Source: Celeribacter sp. HF31 (GTDB taxonomy: Bacteria > Pseudomonadota > Alphaproteobacteria > Rhodobacterales > Rhodobacteraceae). From it: a stretch of DNA of 64,000 nucleotides. How positions within the stretch are numbered: the first letter of the stretch is position 1; each line of letters starts with the position of its first letter. The stretch covers positions 310,001-374,000 of the forward strand of contig NZ_JAATOT010000002.1 of assembly GCF_011806455.1 (NCBI RefSeq). The letters are read 5' to 3'. The position numbers and the translations under genes were made by a program. Shown one piece after another: positions 17,548 to 26,675 of this stretch. The notes below the pieces were generated by a model. The model saw only the letters and a list, made by a program, of their open reading frames with translations. It was not told the origin of the DNA and searched no databases.

Positions 17548-17569
17548 AAATCTTGGATCCAGTAAGCGA

Positions 17570-18055
17570 TTAACGCTTGGAGAACTGGAAGGACCGGCGC
17601 GCTTTGCGCTTACCGAATTTCTTACGCTCGACGACGCGGCTATCGCGGGTCAGGAAGCCAGCGGCTTTCAGAGCGGCGCGCAGTTCCGGGTTGTAGAGCT
17701 GCAGAGCTTTGGAGATGCCGTGTTTCACAGCACCGGCCTGACCGGAGAGGCCGCCGCCTTTGACGGTGGCAACCACGTCGAATTCGCCTTCGACGCCAGC
17801 GATTTGAGCCGGTTGTTTCACGATCAGCTGAAGCACCGGACGGGCAAAATAGACAGACATGTCTTTGCCGTTGACGGTGACTTTGCCGGAGCCCGGCTTG
17901 ATCCAAACGCGGGCAACAGCGTCTTTACGCTTGCCAGTGGCGTAGGACCGGCCCAGTTCGTCACGAACGGGCTCACGCGGAGCTGCAACTTCGACGACGG
18001 TTTCGCCACCGGCGACGGCGTTCAGCTCGTCGAGGGATTTGATTTCATCAGCCAT
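17570..18055 (-). CDS. rpsI: 30S ribosomal protein S9
   Basis: 161 residues. The core matches S9 ([20 protein letters not shown], then [20 protein letters not shown]), and it ends in the conserved basic tail [16 protein letters not shown], whose terminal arginine contacts P-site tRNA. An acidic N-terminal extension of about 30 residues precedes the core, as in other Alphaproteobacteria. It starts two bases after the rplM stop, in the usual L13-S9 order, and is closed by a strong terminator. Confidence 0.98.
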   Translation of the reverse strand: MADEIKSLDELNAVAGGETVVEVAAPREPVRDELGRSYATGKRKDAVARVWIKPGSGKVTVNGKDMSVYFARPVLQLIVKQPAQIAGVEGEFDVVATVKGGGLSGQAGAVKHGISKALQLYNPELRAALKAAGFLTRDSRVVERKKFGKRKARRSFQFSKR

Positions 18056-18057
18056 GA

Positions 18058-18522
18058 TTATGCGCTCCGGGTGTTTTTCTTGTTCATGGACTTCACGTCC
18101 AGAACTTCGGGGTTCTGAGCTTCATGCGGGTGCTCGGCACCGGCGTAGACGCGCAGGTTGGTCATTTGCTGACGGGACAGTTTGCCGCCCGGCAGCATGC
18201 GCTGCACGGCTTTGGTCACGACGCGCTCGGGGTATTTGCCCTCAAGCAGCTCACCCATGGAGCGGGATTTGATGCCGCCCGGGTGGCCGGTGTGCCAGTA
18301 GAAACGCTCGTCGGTGCGCTTTTTGCCGGTCAGTTGCACTTTGTCGGCGTTGATCACGATGACATTGTCACCCATGTCCATGGACGGGGTGAAGGTGGCT
18401 TTGTGCTTGCCACGCAGACGCATGGCGACGATCGAGGCGAGACGGCCCAGCACCACGCCTTCGGCGTCGATGATGATCCATTTCTTGTCGATGTCCGCCG
18501 GTGTTGCGGAAAAGGTTTTCAT
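18058..18522 (-). CDS. rplM: 50S ribosomal protein L13
   Basis: 154 residues from ATG 18522 ([20 protein letters not shown]), the usual start for the family; longer in-frame readings overlap the promoter. Conserved blocks are [51 protein letters not shown] and [20 protein letters not shown]. It binds 23S rRNA early in large-subunit assembly. First gene of the L13-S9 operon. Confidence 0.98.
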   Translation of the reverse strand: MKTFSATPADIDKKWIIIDAEGVVLGRLASIVAMRLRGKHKATFTPSMDMGDNVIVINADKVQLTGKKRTDERFYWHTGHPGGIKSRSMGELLEGKYPERVVTKAVQRMLPGGKLSRQQMTNLRVYAGAEHPHEAQNPEVLDVKSMNKKNTRSA

Positions 18523-18560
18523 AGGTTCAGCCCTTATGGGATAGGAATTCGATTGAGCGT

Positions 18561-18588
18561 GTTCTAAGCATTTCGCGCGCCACGTCAA
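18561..18588 (-). promoter_or_regulatory. Sigma70-type promoter of rplM-rpsI
   Basis: On the minus strand TTGACG (18588-18583), a 16-base spacer, then TAGAAC (18566-18561), about 40 bases before the rplM start codon. Confidence 0.6.
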
Positions 18589-18758
18589 GCGGCCACACTT
18601 TAGATTTATCGTTCAATTACAATGGTTTAAAAAATAGGTATTATTTTACCCCAATAAATTCACCCTCCCCGAGCGCAAAACCTCCGTTTCAGTCGAAAAT
18701 CTGGCATCAATCGGGGCTTTCGCCTAAGCTCTCGCATAAACCAACACGAGAGCCCAGC

Positions 18759-19445
18759 ATGTTCGCAAGGTCCCCCCTCACCGATCACCTGAAACAAATC
18801 GTCTATGGCGGCAATGACGGTATCGTCACCACATTCGCCATCGTCGCGGGCTTTGCGGGGGCCAATGCGGACGGCACCGGCGAAATCGCGGCTCTGGCGG
18901 TCTTGGTCTTCGGACTGGCCAATCTCTTCGCAGATGCGACCTCGATGGGCCTGGGCGAATTTCTCTCGGCCCGCGCCGCCCGCGACATGAAGACATTGAG
19001 ACACAGGCAATTGCAACACAACCCATCGGCACAGGTCGACGCCCTCACAAGGCATCTGCAAGGCCACGGGTTGTCGACGCTCGACGCCACCACCATGGCG
19101 GCACTGGCGGCAAAATCGCCGGGATTGATGGCAGAGATGACGCTCTCGCAGGTCGAAGGGCTGGAAGACCCCGGGCAAGGCCTGTTGTGGCCCCGTGCGC
19201 TGATCACATTCCTTTCCTTCGTGGTCTTCGGCGTAATCCCGATCCTGCCCTATCTTTTGGGTCTGCCCGCTGACATCCGCTTCGGCTCCGCCGTGGCCGC
19301 CACCGCCGTCGCTCTCACATTGCTGGGCATCTTGCGCCATGTCGCCACCCGTGCCGGGCTGGTGCGTGCGGTGAGCGAGACGGTTTTGGTCGGCGGGGTC
19401 TGTGCGCTTGTGGCCTACGGCGTCGGGCTGGTCGTCGCGGGATAG
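18759..19445 (+). CDS. VIT1/CCC1-family (nodulin-21-like) iron/manganese transporter
   Basis: 228 residues with the VIT layout: two N-terminal membrane segments (DHLKQIVYGGNDGIVTTFAI, then FGLANLFADATSMGLGEFLS), a cytoplasmic segment of about 75 residues, and three C-terminal membrane segments. The motif GGNDGIVTTFAIVAG is diagnostic. Eukaryotic relatives move Fe2+ or Mn2+ out of the cytoplasm, and bacterial members probably detoxify these metals. It is convergent with a TonB-dependent receptor of the haem/transferrin class, which hints at iron handling (inferred). Confidence 0.88.
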   Translation: MFARSPLTDHLKQIVYGGNDGIVTTFAIVAGFAGANADGTGEIAALAVLVFGLANLFADATSMGLGEFLSARAARDMKTLRHRQLQHNPSAQVDALTRHLQGHGLSTLDATTMAALAAKSPGLMAEMTLSQVEGLEDPGQGLLWPRALITFLSFVVFGVIPILPYLLGLPADIRFGSAVAATAVALTLLGILRHVATRAGLVRAVSETVLVGGVCALVAYGVGLVVAG

Positions 19446-19457
19446 CGCCACGGAGTA

Positions 19458-19492
19458 CAAAACAAAACGGCCCGCCCCGAAAGGGACAGGCC
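19458..19492 (-). terminator. Terminator of the TonB-dependent receptor gene
   Basis: On the minus strand GGCCTGTCCC-TTTC-GGGGCGGGCC is followed by GTTTTGTTTTG. Confidence 0.75.
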
Positions 19493-19516
19493 AAGACGCA
19501 TCCCCCGAGGCGCAAC

Positions 19517-21601
19517 TCAGAACCGGAAGGTCGCCCCGAGGGTAAAGGTGCGCCCACGCCCGCCGATACCGCCATCGAGGCTGGTGTCGCCGGAGTTCGC
19601 TTCGACGTAGTATTTGTCAAAGACGTTCTCAACGCTGGCGAACAGTTCGGCATTCTCGCTGACCTCATATGAGCCGTAGAGGTCAAAGAGCGTGTAAGAC
19701 GGTTTGTCGATCATCGTCGCCGTCATGTCCGAAAAGCTCGTGTAGCGCGCCACGACACTGTCGCCGACATAGCGCATCCGCGCGCCGATACGACCGTCCT
19801 CGTCGTGGAATTTCATCCCGAGATCAAGCGTCAGATATTCCCCCGGAAGCTCGCCATATTGGTCATGACCACCGCCTGCCTGCTGGCTGGCCGGTTGATC
19901 CGTGTCCGACAGCGTGACAGAGAGCGTGCCAAAGAAGCGCTCCGTCTCGAAACCACCGGCCAGTTCGATGCCGCGCAGCTTGGTTTCACCCGGGATGTTG
20001 ATGAACCGCACTTCATTGTCGCTGTCGGTCTCGAAGACGATGAAATCCTCGACATTGGACTGAAACGCCGAGGCCGAGACATGGTAGAGCTCGGACGCGT
20101 AGTTCACCCCGATCTCAAAGGTCTCCGCCTTTTCCGAGTCGAGTTCCGGGTTCACGTGAATGGTCGACCCGCCACCCGTGTGGGCATTGCCATTGACGCC
20201 GTAGAACATCTCGGTCGCGGTCGGCGCGCGCATGGTTTGCGCGTAGGACGCATAGGTCGAAAGCGCATCACTGAGGTGATAGCGCGCGCTCAGGTTCGGC
20301 AAAAGCTCCTCGCCCGAATTGTCCAGCGGCACGACAGAGGTCACGCCGCCCACCGTCTCGGGGATTTCCCCCGACAACTCCCATGTGTCATAGCGCAGCC
20401 CTGCCCCGAAATCCCAGGCGCCCATCTGGTAGCTGGCCTGCAAGAAGGCACCCAGCTTGTCCAATTCGCCCGAGCCGTTATTGCCACCCAATTCGTTCAC
20501 ATCGTAATCGTTGTTCGCCCAAGCCAGACCGTAATCCAGACGCAGGTCGGGCGTGACGCGGCTGCTGTTCGACACGGAGAAGCCCTTGGAAATATCCGTG
20601 CCCTCGCGCCCGATATAGGAGCCCGTGCTGCTGCGCCCCTCGCCTTCCGGGAAGTCAAAGGAGAAGTCCTGCCAATAGGCACTCGCCGTGATGTCGATCA
20701 GCTCACTCGCGGGGTTATAGCGCAGATCGGCGGAGACGCTCTGGCGCTCCATGTCCCAGATGTAGCCAGAGCTGTTCGCCGGGAACATCTTGTTCTTGTA
20801 GTCCTGTGCGGTCAGGTTGATCTCAAGCGCATCCGTTGGGCGGAACCGTGCCTTGGCGAGGATCGTGCGCGGCTCGTCTTCGGTGTATTCGCTCGATTTG
20901 GTGCCATCGCCATCGGAATATTGCCCGTTTTCATAGCCCGAGATCGCCAGCATCGCGCCCCAGTCTCCGCCTGTGGCCGTATCGCCCTGCATCGCGCCCG
21001 CCGCCGTCACATGCGGGCCGTAGCCGTTGGTGCCAGCGCTGAATTTCAGCATCCCGCCGGAGCGTTGGCCGACACCCAGCACGTCATCTATGCCGATGGT
21101 ACGGAAATTCGCGGCGCCCGCCAGCGCGCCCAGCCCCGCGGCCCCAGCGACGGCGCCTTTGGCCACATCCGCCCCCGCGACGAGACCCGGGTCGACAAAG
21201 ACCTGATCGTCATAGGACCCGGCATGGCCAGACATATTGCGGAAGGTCTGCGGGATGCCGTCAATCATCGTGTTGACGCGGCCAAGGCCCTGCATGCCCC
21301 TGATATTGACAGCGACAGAGGGGGTATCCCCCGGCGAGCGCGTGAACACGCCGGGCACGGAGCGCAGCGCACTTGCGACATCGCCGGTGTAGCTGTCGAC
21401 GATTGCCTCGCCCTCCACGACAGCGATCTCGCCGCCTGACAGGGTCTCGACGCTGGTCTCGTCAGTGTTGCCCTCGACCACGATGGTATCGAGAACGGTG
21501 ATGTCTTGCGCAACTGCGGTGATCGGAAAACAGGAAACGAGAATGGCGACACTGCACTGCAGGCGCATACGGACCCCGACGGGCCGGTTCAAAGTGGTCA
21601 T
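19517..21601 (-). CDS. TonB-dependent outer-membrane receptor, haemoglobin/transferrin class
   Basis: 694 residues. The signal peptide (MRLQCSVAILVSCFPITAVA) starts at residue 12. A TonB-box-like stretch (DITVLDTIVVEG) follows, then the plug domain (DVASALRSVPGVFTRSPGDT; VNIRGMQGLGRVNTMIDGIP), then a beta barrel ending in aromatic F (GRTFTLGATFRF). SYAQTMRAPTATEMF and the C-terminal ENVFDKYYVE are typical of haem/haemoglobin receptors. The ligand is inferred at class level only. GAGGGGG precedes the start. The upstream AT-rich stretch near 21705-21740 could hold an iron-responsive operator. No TonB or ABC partners lie nearby. Confidence 0.88.
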   Translation of the reverse strand: MTTLNRPVGVRMRLQCSVAILVSCFPITAVAQDITVLDTIVVEGNTDETSVETLSGGEIAVVEGEAIVDSYTGDVASALRSVPGVFTRSPGDTPSVAVNIRGMQGLGRVNTMIDGIPQTFRNMSGHAGSYDDQVFVDPGLVAGADVAKGAVAGAAGLGALAGAANFRTIGIDDVLGVGQRSGGMLKFSAGTNGYGPHVTAAGAMQGDTATGGDWGAMLAISGYENGQYSDGDGTKSSEYTEDEPRTILAKARFRPTDALEINLTAQDYKNKMFPANSSGYIWDMERQSVSADLRYNPASELIDITASAYWQDFSFDFPEGEGRSSTGSYIGREGTDISKGFSVSNSSRVTPDLRLDYGLAWANNDYDVNELGGNNGSGELDKLGAFLQASYQMGAWDFGAGLRYDTWELSGEIPETVGGVTSVVPLDNSGEELLPNLSARYHLSDALSTYASYAQTMRAPTATEMFYGVNGNAHTGGGSTIHVNPELDSEKAETFEIGVNYASELYHVSASAFQSNVEDFIVFETDSDNEVRFINIPGETKLRGIELAGGFETERFFGTLSVTLSDTDQPASQQAGGGHDQYGELPGEYLTLDLGMKFHDEDGRIGARMRYVGDSVVARYTSFSDMTATMIDKPSYTLFDLYGSYEVSENAELFASVENVFDKYYVEANSGDTSLDGGIGGRGRTFTLGATFRF

Positions 21602-21959
21602 GGAAACCCCCTCATGGTTTGCATTTTCGTGGTGCTGCGTCTTGGGGGCTGTCGCTACCTGGTCACTCCGTTTTGTGGATCGGAGCCAGCATTCAGGGTG
21701 CTCCTAACTATTCCTACTATTTTTATCAAGAATAAATTTTCAGCCCGCAAACAGGTCGTTGCAGATTTGAAACATCCATCCGTGATACCAAGCCTCAACG
21801 GCCTGAGAGTCGTGGCCTTTATTTGCGTCCGATCCCAAAAGGCGAAAAATGTATGCAATGGCATACAACAGGCATTTCACTCTCCCCGGAACTGCGCTAA
21901 AACAAACCCGACTCTTCCAGACCCCTCACTTTTCCAGACCTTTCATGGAGCTCCCCCAG
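21602..21959. promoter_or_regulatory. Divergent promoter spacer between receptor gene and icd
   Basis: No gene is seen. Two features stand out: an AT-rich patch at 21705-21740 on the receptor side, and a perfect inverted repeat at 21850-21867 on the icd side (listed separately). Confidence 0.5.
21850..21867. promoter_or_regulatory. 18-base palindrome upstream of icd
   Basis: TGTATGC-AATG-GCATACA, perfect 7-bp arms, about 93 bases before the icd start. The symmetry resembles GntR-family operators. A regulator of icd is inferred, not identified. Confidence 0.45.
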
Positions 21960-23174
21960 ATGACCAAGATCAAGGTAGACAACCCCATCGTCGAAATGGA
22001 CGGCGATGAAATGACCCGCATCATGTGGGATTTCATCAAAAAGAAACTCATCCTGCCCTATCTCGACATCGATCTGCTCTATTACGATCTGGGCATCGAG
22101 AGCCGCGACGAGACCGAAGATCAGATCACCATCGATGCGGCTGAAAAGACCAAAGAGGTCGGCGTCGCCGTCAAATGCGCCACCATCACGCCGGATGAGC
22201 AGCGCGTCGAGGAATTCGGCCTCAAGAAAATGTGGCGCTCCCCCAACGGCACGATCCGCAACATTCTGGGCGGCGTGGTGTTCCGCCAGCCGATCATTTG
22301 TAAAAACGTGCCGCGCCTCGTGCCCGGCTGGACCGATCCCATCGTGGTGGGCCGCCACGCATTCGGCGACCAATATAAAGCCACCGATTTCACCTTCCCC
22401 GGCAAGGGCCAGCTCACGATGAAATTCGAGGGCGAAGACGGTACGGTGATCGAGAAAGTCGTCTATGACGCCCCCTCCGCCGGTGTGTATCAGGCGATGT
22501 ACAACCTCGACGACTCGATCCGCGATTTCGCCCGCGCCTCGTTGAACTACGGCCTCAACCTCGGCTGGCCGGTGTATCTCTCGACCAAAAACACCATTCT
22601 CAAGGCCTATGACGGCCGTTTCAAAGACATCTTCCAGGAAGTGTTCGATGAGGAATTCGCCGAGGCCTTCAAAAAGGCTGGCATCTGGTACGAACACCGC
22701 CTGATCGACGACATGGTCGCCTGTGCGATGAAATGGTCCGGCAAATTCGTCTGGGCCTGTAAGAACTACGACGGCGACGTGCAGTCCGACACGGTCGCGC
22801 AGGGCTTTGGCTCGCTGGGCCTGATGACCTCGCAGCTCATGACCCCCGATGGCAAGATCGTCGAAGCCGAAGCCGCCCACGGCACCGTGACCCGTCACTA
22901 TCGCCAGCACCAGGCGGGTGAGGCAACTTCGACCAACTCGATCGCCTCGATCTACGCCTGGACCGGCGGCCTCAAGCACCGCGCGAAACTCGACGGCAAC
23001 GAACAGCTCATGCGCTTTGCCACGACGCTGGAAAAAACCATCGTCGACACGGTCGAAAGCGGCTTCATGACGAAAGACCTCGCACTTCTCGTCGGCCCGG
23101 ATCAGGCCTGGCTCACCACCATGGGCTTCCTGGAGAAAATCGACGAGAACCTGAACAAGGCTCTGGCAGGCTAA
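21960..23174 (+). CDS. icd: NADP-dependent isocitrate dehydrogenase (eukaryote-like type)
   Basis: 404 residues from ATG 21960, with GGAG nine bases upstream; longer in-frame readings begin within the promoter spacer. Converts isocitrate to 2-oxoglutarate in the TCA cycle, yielding NADPH. Characteristic blocks are [20 protein letters not shown] at the N-terminus, [51 protein letters not shown] and [12 protein letters not shown]. These match the eukaryotic-like homodimeric family found in Rhodobacteraceae and Rhizobiales. A terminator follows. Confidence 0.97.
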   Translation: MTKIKVDNPIVEMDGDEMTRIMWDFIKKKLILPYLDIDLLYYDLGIESRDETEDQITIDAAEKTKEVGVAVKCATITPDEQRVEEFGLKKMWRSPNGTIRNILGGVVFRQPIICKNVPRLVPGWTDPIVVGRHAFGDQYKATDFTFPGKGQLTMKFEGEDGTVIEKVVYDAPSAGVYQAMYNLDDSIRDFARASLNYGLNLGWPVYLSTKNTILKAYDGRFKDIFQEVFDEEFAEAFKKAGIWYEHRLIDDMVACAMKWSGKFVWACKNYDGDVQSDTVAQGFGSLGLMTSQLMTPDGKIVEAEAAHGTVTRHYRQHQAGEATSTNSIASIYAWTGGLKHRAKLDGNEQLMRFATTLEKTIVDTVESGFMTKDLALLVGPDQAWLTTMGFLEKIDENLNKALAG

Positions 23175-23200
23175 GATTTCCAGAGCATTGCACGATAGAT

Positions 23201-23230
23201 GGCCGGGGCCCGCACGCCCCGGCCTTTTTT
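23201..23230 (+). terminator. Terminator after icd
   Basis: GGCCGGGG-CCCGCACG-CCCCGGCC followed by six T. It lies just before the end of the convergent small gene. Confidence 0.85.
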
Positions 23231-23243
23231 ATCGGCCTTTTTA

Positions 23244-23477
23244 TTAGCGCAGCCAGTGCGAATGCTTCCGCTCGGGAGGCGCCTCGGGCGGCAGACCCAC
23301 GTCGCGCCGCAGATGCGGGCTCAGATGCGCGAGGCTGCGGGCCAGTTTTGCCTCCCGCCGCAGGGTGCGCCGCGCGGCAAAGGCCGCCTTTACGACGGGC
23401 CAAAAGCCGTGGTTTTCGATCAAAGGTTGCACGTGTTGCCGCAACGAGAGCGGCGCAGGAGGAAGAACATCCAACAT
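23244..23477 (-). CDS. Small DUF1127-like protein
   Basis: 77 residues from ATG 23477. The basic middle (AAFAARRTLRREAKLARSLA) is followed by HLSPHLRRDVGLPPE, which resembles the C-terminal L..L.RDIGL motif of DUF1127/YjiS-like proteins. Such small arginine-rich proteins are common in Rhizobiales and Rhodobacterales, and some bind RNA or affect phosphate and carbon metabolism. Function is not known here. It converges on icd and its end lies next to the icd terminator. Confidence 0.6.
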   Translation of the reverse strand: MLDVLPPAPLSLRQHVQPLIENHGFWPVVKAAFAARRTLRREAKLARSLAHLSPHLRRDVGLPPEAPPERKHSHWLR

Positions 23478-23965
23478 GAGAAATGCCCGGCAAATGCCGG
23501 CCTTGTATAAGATTTTTTAGGATTATGGGCCGCGCCGCCTGTGATCTGGTGTGACACTCAAACACAGGTAAAAAAACCGGCCCATCACGAAGACAGACAC
23601 CGGCAGAGGCGCGTTTTCAGGAAAAAGATCTGTTAAGATCGTTGAGCGTCAAAAGCTCCCTGACCACGTTGAACCCCAACCGCGCGCATATGTCCGCGTC
23701 CGGCGTGTCCTCGAAGGGTGCGTTGCGTATAAACAGTCATGTCGCCCTCCATTGTGGCCAGTTTCAGTGGGCACATCCTGCCCGACGCCCGAATTTCAGG
23801 CAAAGGTTTTTTTCTGACCTCGGGGAAGCGTGTTCTTTTTGCCGCAATGCGCCCCCGGCCCTTGCGTGTCTGAAAGCGCTTCGCCACTCTGGATCAGTAG
23901 CGTCCCGCATGGGGTGCCCTCGACAGATCACAGACAACACTCACGAATAACTCTCAGGGACAGTT
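23478..23965. other. Spacer upstream of hupE, no confident gene
   Basis: Open frames exist in both directions but none has a ribosome site or recognisable product. A T-rich stretch (around 23805-23813) and a C-rich stretch (around 23851-23857) lie in the 150 bases before hupE. The long leader could carry a metal- or cobalamin-responsive element, but I could not match one. Confidence 0.4.
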
Positions 23966-24532
23966 ATGAAAAAACATCTTCTGACCGGCCTCTTCGCCCT
24001 CGCCGCCAGCCCCGCTCTTGCCCATCTGCCGCCCGAACAGCACGGCTCTTTCATGGCAGGCGTGTCCCACCCGCTTTTCGGCCTCGATCACATCATCGCC
24101 ATGGTTGCCGTCGGCATCTGGGCGCTTCAGATCGGCGGAAAAGCCGTCTGGGCCGTGCCCGCGGGCTTTGTCGGCGCCATGGCTCTGGGCTATTTCGGCG
24201 GCATCTTCGGCATGGGCCTGCCCTTCGTCGAACCGATGATCCTCGCCTCCGCGATCCTGATCGGGCTCTTGGCCACCTTCGCCGTCAAACCAGCGCTCGC
24301 CGGTGGCGTGGCCATCGCGGCCCTGTTCGGCCTGTTCCACGGCCATGCCCATGGCGCCGAACTGGGCGCCGCCAATGCGCTCGGCTTCGGCATCGGCTTC
24401 GTGATTGCAACCGCAGCCCTGCACGCTGCGGGCATTCTGGCCGCTCAACTCATGGCCCGCGCGCTGCCCTATGGCCCGCGTATCCTGGGCGCCTTGGCGA
24501 CGCTCATGGGCCTGTCGCTTTTGATCGGCTAA
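23966..24532 (+). CDS. hupE: HupE/UreJ-family metal transporter
   Basis: 188 residues. A cleavable signal (MKKHLLTGLFALAASPALA) exposes an N-terminal histidine (HLPPEQ). Five or six membrane segments follow, with the family motifs HPLFGLDHIIAMVAVGIWA and GLFHGHAHGAEL supplying histidine and aspartate metal ligands. The family imports nickel or cobalt for urease, hydrogenase or cobalamin. None of those genes is in this window, so the metal remains open. A long leader precedes the gene and a terminator follows. Confidence 0.9.
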   Translation: MKKHLLTGLFALAASPALAHLPPEQHGSFMAGVSHPLFGLDHIIAMVAVGIWALQIGGKAVWAVPAGFVGAMALGYFGGIFGMGLPFVEPMILASAILIGLLATFAVKPALAGGVAIAALFGLFHGHAHGAELGAANALGFGIGFVIATAALHAAGILAAQLMARALPYGPRILGALATLMGLSLLIG

Positions 24533-24558
24533 CACACCTCATTAACCATAAGTCTCAG

Positions 24559-24590
24559 ATTGCGCGGGCGAAAATCCGCGCAATTTTATT
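24559..24590 (+). terminator. Terminator after hupE
   Basis: ATTGCGCGG (24559-24567) pairs with CCGCGCAAT (24576-24584), followed by TTTTATTTG. Confidence 0.8.
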
Positions 24591-24658
24591 TGTTATATTG
24601 GCCTTAAGCCTCGCGCCCCTATGTTCTTTGCAAACGGAGAACAGAAGGTTTCCCGATC

Positions 24659-25264
24659 ATGCAGATTTCCTCTGCCGCACAGCTTTGGGCGCAATCAACC
24701 CTGCGTCAGGATCCACAAGACTCGAAAACCGCCGCACAGGATGCAGGCGGTTCTTCTGTCGCAACGGATGCGCAGGGCCAGAAAAGTGCCGCTCAAAACG
24801 ACGCGCAGAACGCCACCGCGACGCAAAACACCGCCGCGCGCAAAACCATCCGGGGAGCCGCGGATGTCTTTGCCAAATACGACCTGACCAAGATCACGCC
24901 CACCCAAATCGACGCGCTCACCGCCGATCTCAAAGCCGCACGCTTTGACGATCTGGGCTTCGTCATGTCGCTCGAACGCCAAGGCGCGGCCTATCATGCG
25001 GAAATGGAGGCCTCCGGCAGTGTCTACGGCATCGGCGATCAGGATTTCGACGCCGATGCGCCGGTCGACCTGATCGCCAAGACCCGCTCCGAGCTTGCTC
25101 TGGCACAGCGCTATGGGCAGGACACCGAACGCCTCTCGACCCAGCTTTTCAAACTCGAAGAGGCGCAGATGAGCCGGACCAGTGCGTCGCCTGCGCCCTC
25201 CTCGGCGCCGCAACTCGCCGAAACCTTGGTGCTGTTTCAGGCGCAAAGACTCTGGGTCGAATAG
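24659..25264 (+). CDS. Conserved-looking protein of unknown function
   Basis: 201 residues from ATG 24659. The first 65 residues are rich in Q, A, T and S and look disordered (DSKTAAQDAGGSSVATDAQG). The remainder is predicted mostly helical (RGAADVFAKYDLTKITPTQI; LTADLKAARFDDLGFVMSLE; RSELALAQRYGQDTERLSTQ). There is no signal peptide, membrane segment or motif I recognise. It stands alone between hupE and the YitT pair with an AGAAGG ribosome site about ten bases upstream. Codon use looks like its neighbours. Confidence 0.6.
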   Translation: MQISSAAQLWAQSTLRQDPQDSKTAAQDAGGSSVATDAQGQKSAAQNDAQNATATQNTAARKTIRGAADVFAKYDLTKITPTQIDALTADLKAARFDDLGFVMSLERQGAAYHAEMEASGSVYGIGDQDFDADAPVDLIAKTRSELALAQRYGQDTERLSTQLFKLEEAQMSRTSASPAPSSAPQLAETLVLFQAQRLWVE

Positions 25265-25379
25265 CGCTTCACGGAGCATTTGCCGTTCTTTTTGGCACGT
25301 GCGGGGAACGTCACATCCAGACACCGATGGCGCTCACATTTCGCTGGACAGGTCAGTAAAGCTGTCCTAAATCTACCCT

Positions 25380-26003
25380 ATGCCAGCCCCCATGCCGATC
25401 CCCCAAGACGCCCAGAAACACAGCCTCCTCGAGGATGTGCAGGGCTTTTCCATCGCCCTGATCACCACCGCGATCGGGCTCACGATCATTGCGCAGCTTG
25501 GGTTCATCACCGGCCAGACCGCCGGCCTCGCCCTGGTGATTTCCTACCTGACGGGCTATTCGTTTTCCTGGGTCTTCTGGCTGATCAACATCCCCTTCTA
25601 TGCCCTCGCATGGTTTCGGATGGGCAAGGAATTCACCATAAAATCAGCAATTTGCGTGACGATCCTCTCGATCCTCGTGGCGGTGATCCCGGATTGGATG
25701 ACGTTTTCGCACCTCGATCCGCTCTTCGGCACCATCGCCTTTGGCATCCTCACGGGCTACGGACTTTTGGGCACGTTTCGGCACAAGGGTTCGCTGGGCG
25801 GTCTCGGGGTCGTCGCGCTTTATGCCCAAGACCGTTTCGGCATCCGCGCGGGCGTTGTGCAGCTCTGCTTTGACGCTGTGCTCTTTACCGTCGCCTTCTT
25901 CCTTTTCGAACCGAGCCGTGTCCTGTATTCGCTCTTGGGCGCGGTGATTTTGAACGGTGTGATCGCCTTCAATCACCGCCGCGATCGCTATATCGCCGAC
26001 TGA
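25380..26003 (+). CDS. YitT-family (DUF161) membrane protein, first of a tandem pair
   Basis: 207 residues; an internal ATG at 25392 is an alternative start. Five or so membrane segments with the family motifs FITGQTAGLALVISYLTGYS, HLDPLFGTIAFGILTGYGLL and RHKGSLGGLGVVALYAQDRF, ending FNHRRDRYIAD. It has only the membrane part of YitT and lacks the C-terminal cytosolic DUF2179 domain. Function is unknown. The next gene is a clear paralogue, so the pair arose by tandem duplication and may form a heteromer (inferred). Confidence 0.85.
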   Translation: MPAPMPIPQDAQKHSLLEDVQGFSIALITTAIGLTIIAQLGFITGQTAGLALVISYLTGYSFSWVFWLINIPFYALAWFRMGKEFTIKSAICVTILSILVAVIPDWMTFSHLDPLFGTIAFGILTGYGLLGTFRHKGSLGGLGVVALYAQDRFGIRAGVVQLCFDAVLFTVAFFLFEPSRVLYSLLGAVILNGVIAFNHRRDRYIAD

Positions 26004-26030
26004 CACCACCGCCTGACCGAAGAGGACATC

Positions 26031-26645
26031 ATGCCGACGGACGCACAAAAGCCCGAGAAACACACATGGTTCGAGGACCTTCAGGGCTATATCTTCGGCA
26101 CCTCCATGTGTGCTTTTGCCCTTGTGATGCTGCGCTCCTTGGGGCTGATCACCGGTCAGATGGCGGGCTTGGCCGTGTTGATTTCCTATGTCTCCGGCCT
26201 GCCCTTTGGCTGGGTGTTTTTTGCGGTGAACCTGCCGTTCTACTGGTTCGGCTACAAACGCATGGGCAAGGTGTTCGTGGTCAAGACCTTTATCAATGTC
26301 GCGCTGATCTCCGTGCTGTCCGAATGGTTCCCGACCATGATCTCTTTCGAGGCGATCACACCCTTGTTCGGCGCGATCATGGTTGGGTTCATGACCGGCG
26401 CAGGCCTCATGGCGATCTTTCGCCACGGTGGTTCTCTGGGCGGCCTTGGCATCCTTGCGCTCTATCTTCAGGACGCAACCGGGGTCAAAGCGGGCTATGT
26501 CCAGCTGGCCTTTGACGCCTGCCTCTTTGCCATCGCCTTCTTTATCATGCCGCTGCCGCTGGTGGTCTACTCTTTGGTGGGGGCCGTGGTCGTCAACCTC
26601 GTGATCGCCATCAACCACCGCCGCGACCGCTACATCGCCATGTAA
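26031..26645 (+). CDS. YitT-family (DUF161) membrane protein, second of a tandem pair
   Basis: 204 residues, colinear with the preceding gene throughout: LITGQMAGLAVLISYVSGLP, AITPLFGAIMVGFMTGAGLM, RHGGSLGGLGILALYLQDAT and the near-identical end INHRRDRYIAM. The conserved GS-LGGLG and terminal NHRRDRYIA are the most invariant parts between copies. It starts 27 bases after its paralogue stops, and an SMR transporter starts 30 bases after it, so the three genes are probably one operon. Confidence 0.85.
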   Translation: MPTDAQKPEKHTWFEDLQGYIFGTSMCAFALVMLRSLGLITGQMAGLAVLISYVSGLPFGWVFFAVNLPFYWFGYKRMGKVFVVKTFINVALISVLSEWFPTMISFEAITPLFGAIMVGFMTGAGLMAIFRHGGSLGGLGILALYLQDATGVKAGYVQLAFDACLFAIAFFIMPLPLVVYSLVGAVVVNLVIAINHRRDRYIAM

Positions 26646-26675
26646 CTCAACGTCTGATCCGAAAAGAGCCCACCG

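Noticed and set aside
23821-23920. Cobalamin riboswitch-like fragments (GGGAA, C-rich block, GCCACT) before hupE
   Set aside because: Pieces occur in roughly the right order, but the B12 box, conserved spacing and closing stem are missing, so it is not called.
23642-23950. Plus-strand frame of 102 codons before hupE
   Set aside because: No ribosome site and no family resemblance. Composition looks like non-coding spacer.
24542-24549. CtrA half-site TTAACCAT after hupE
   Set aside because: It has no partner at the right spacing and lies just before a terminator.
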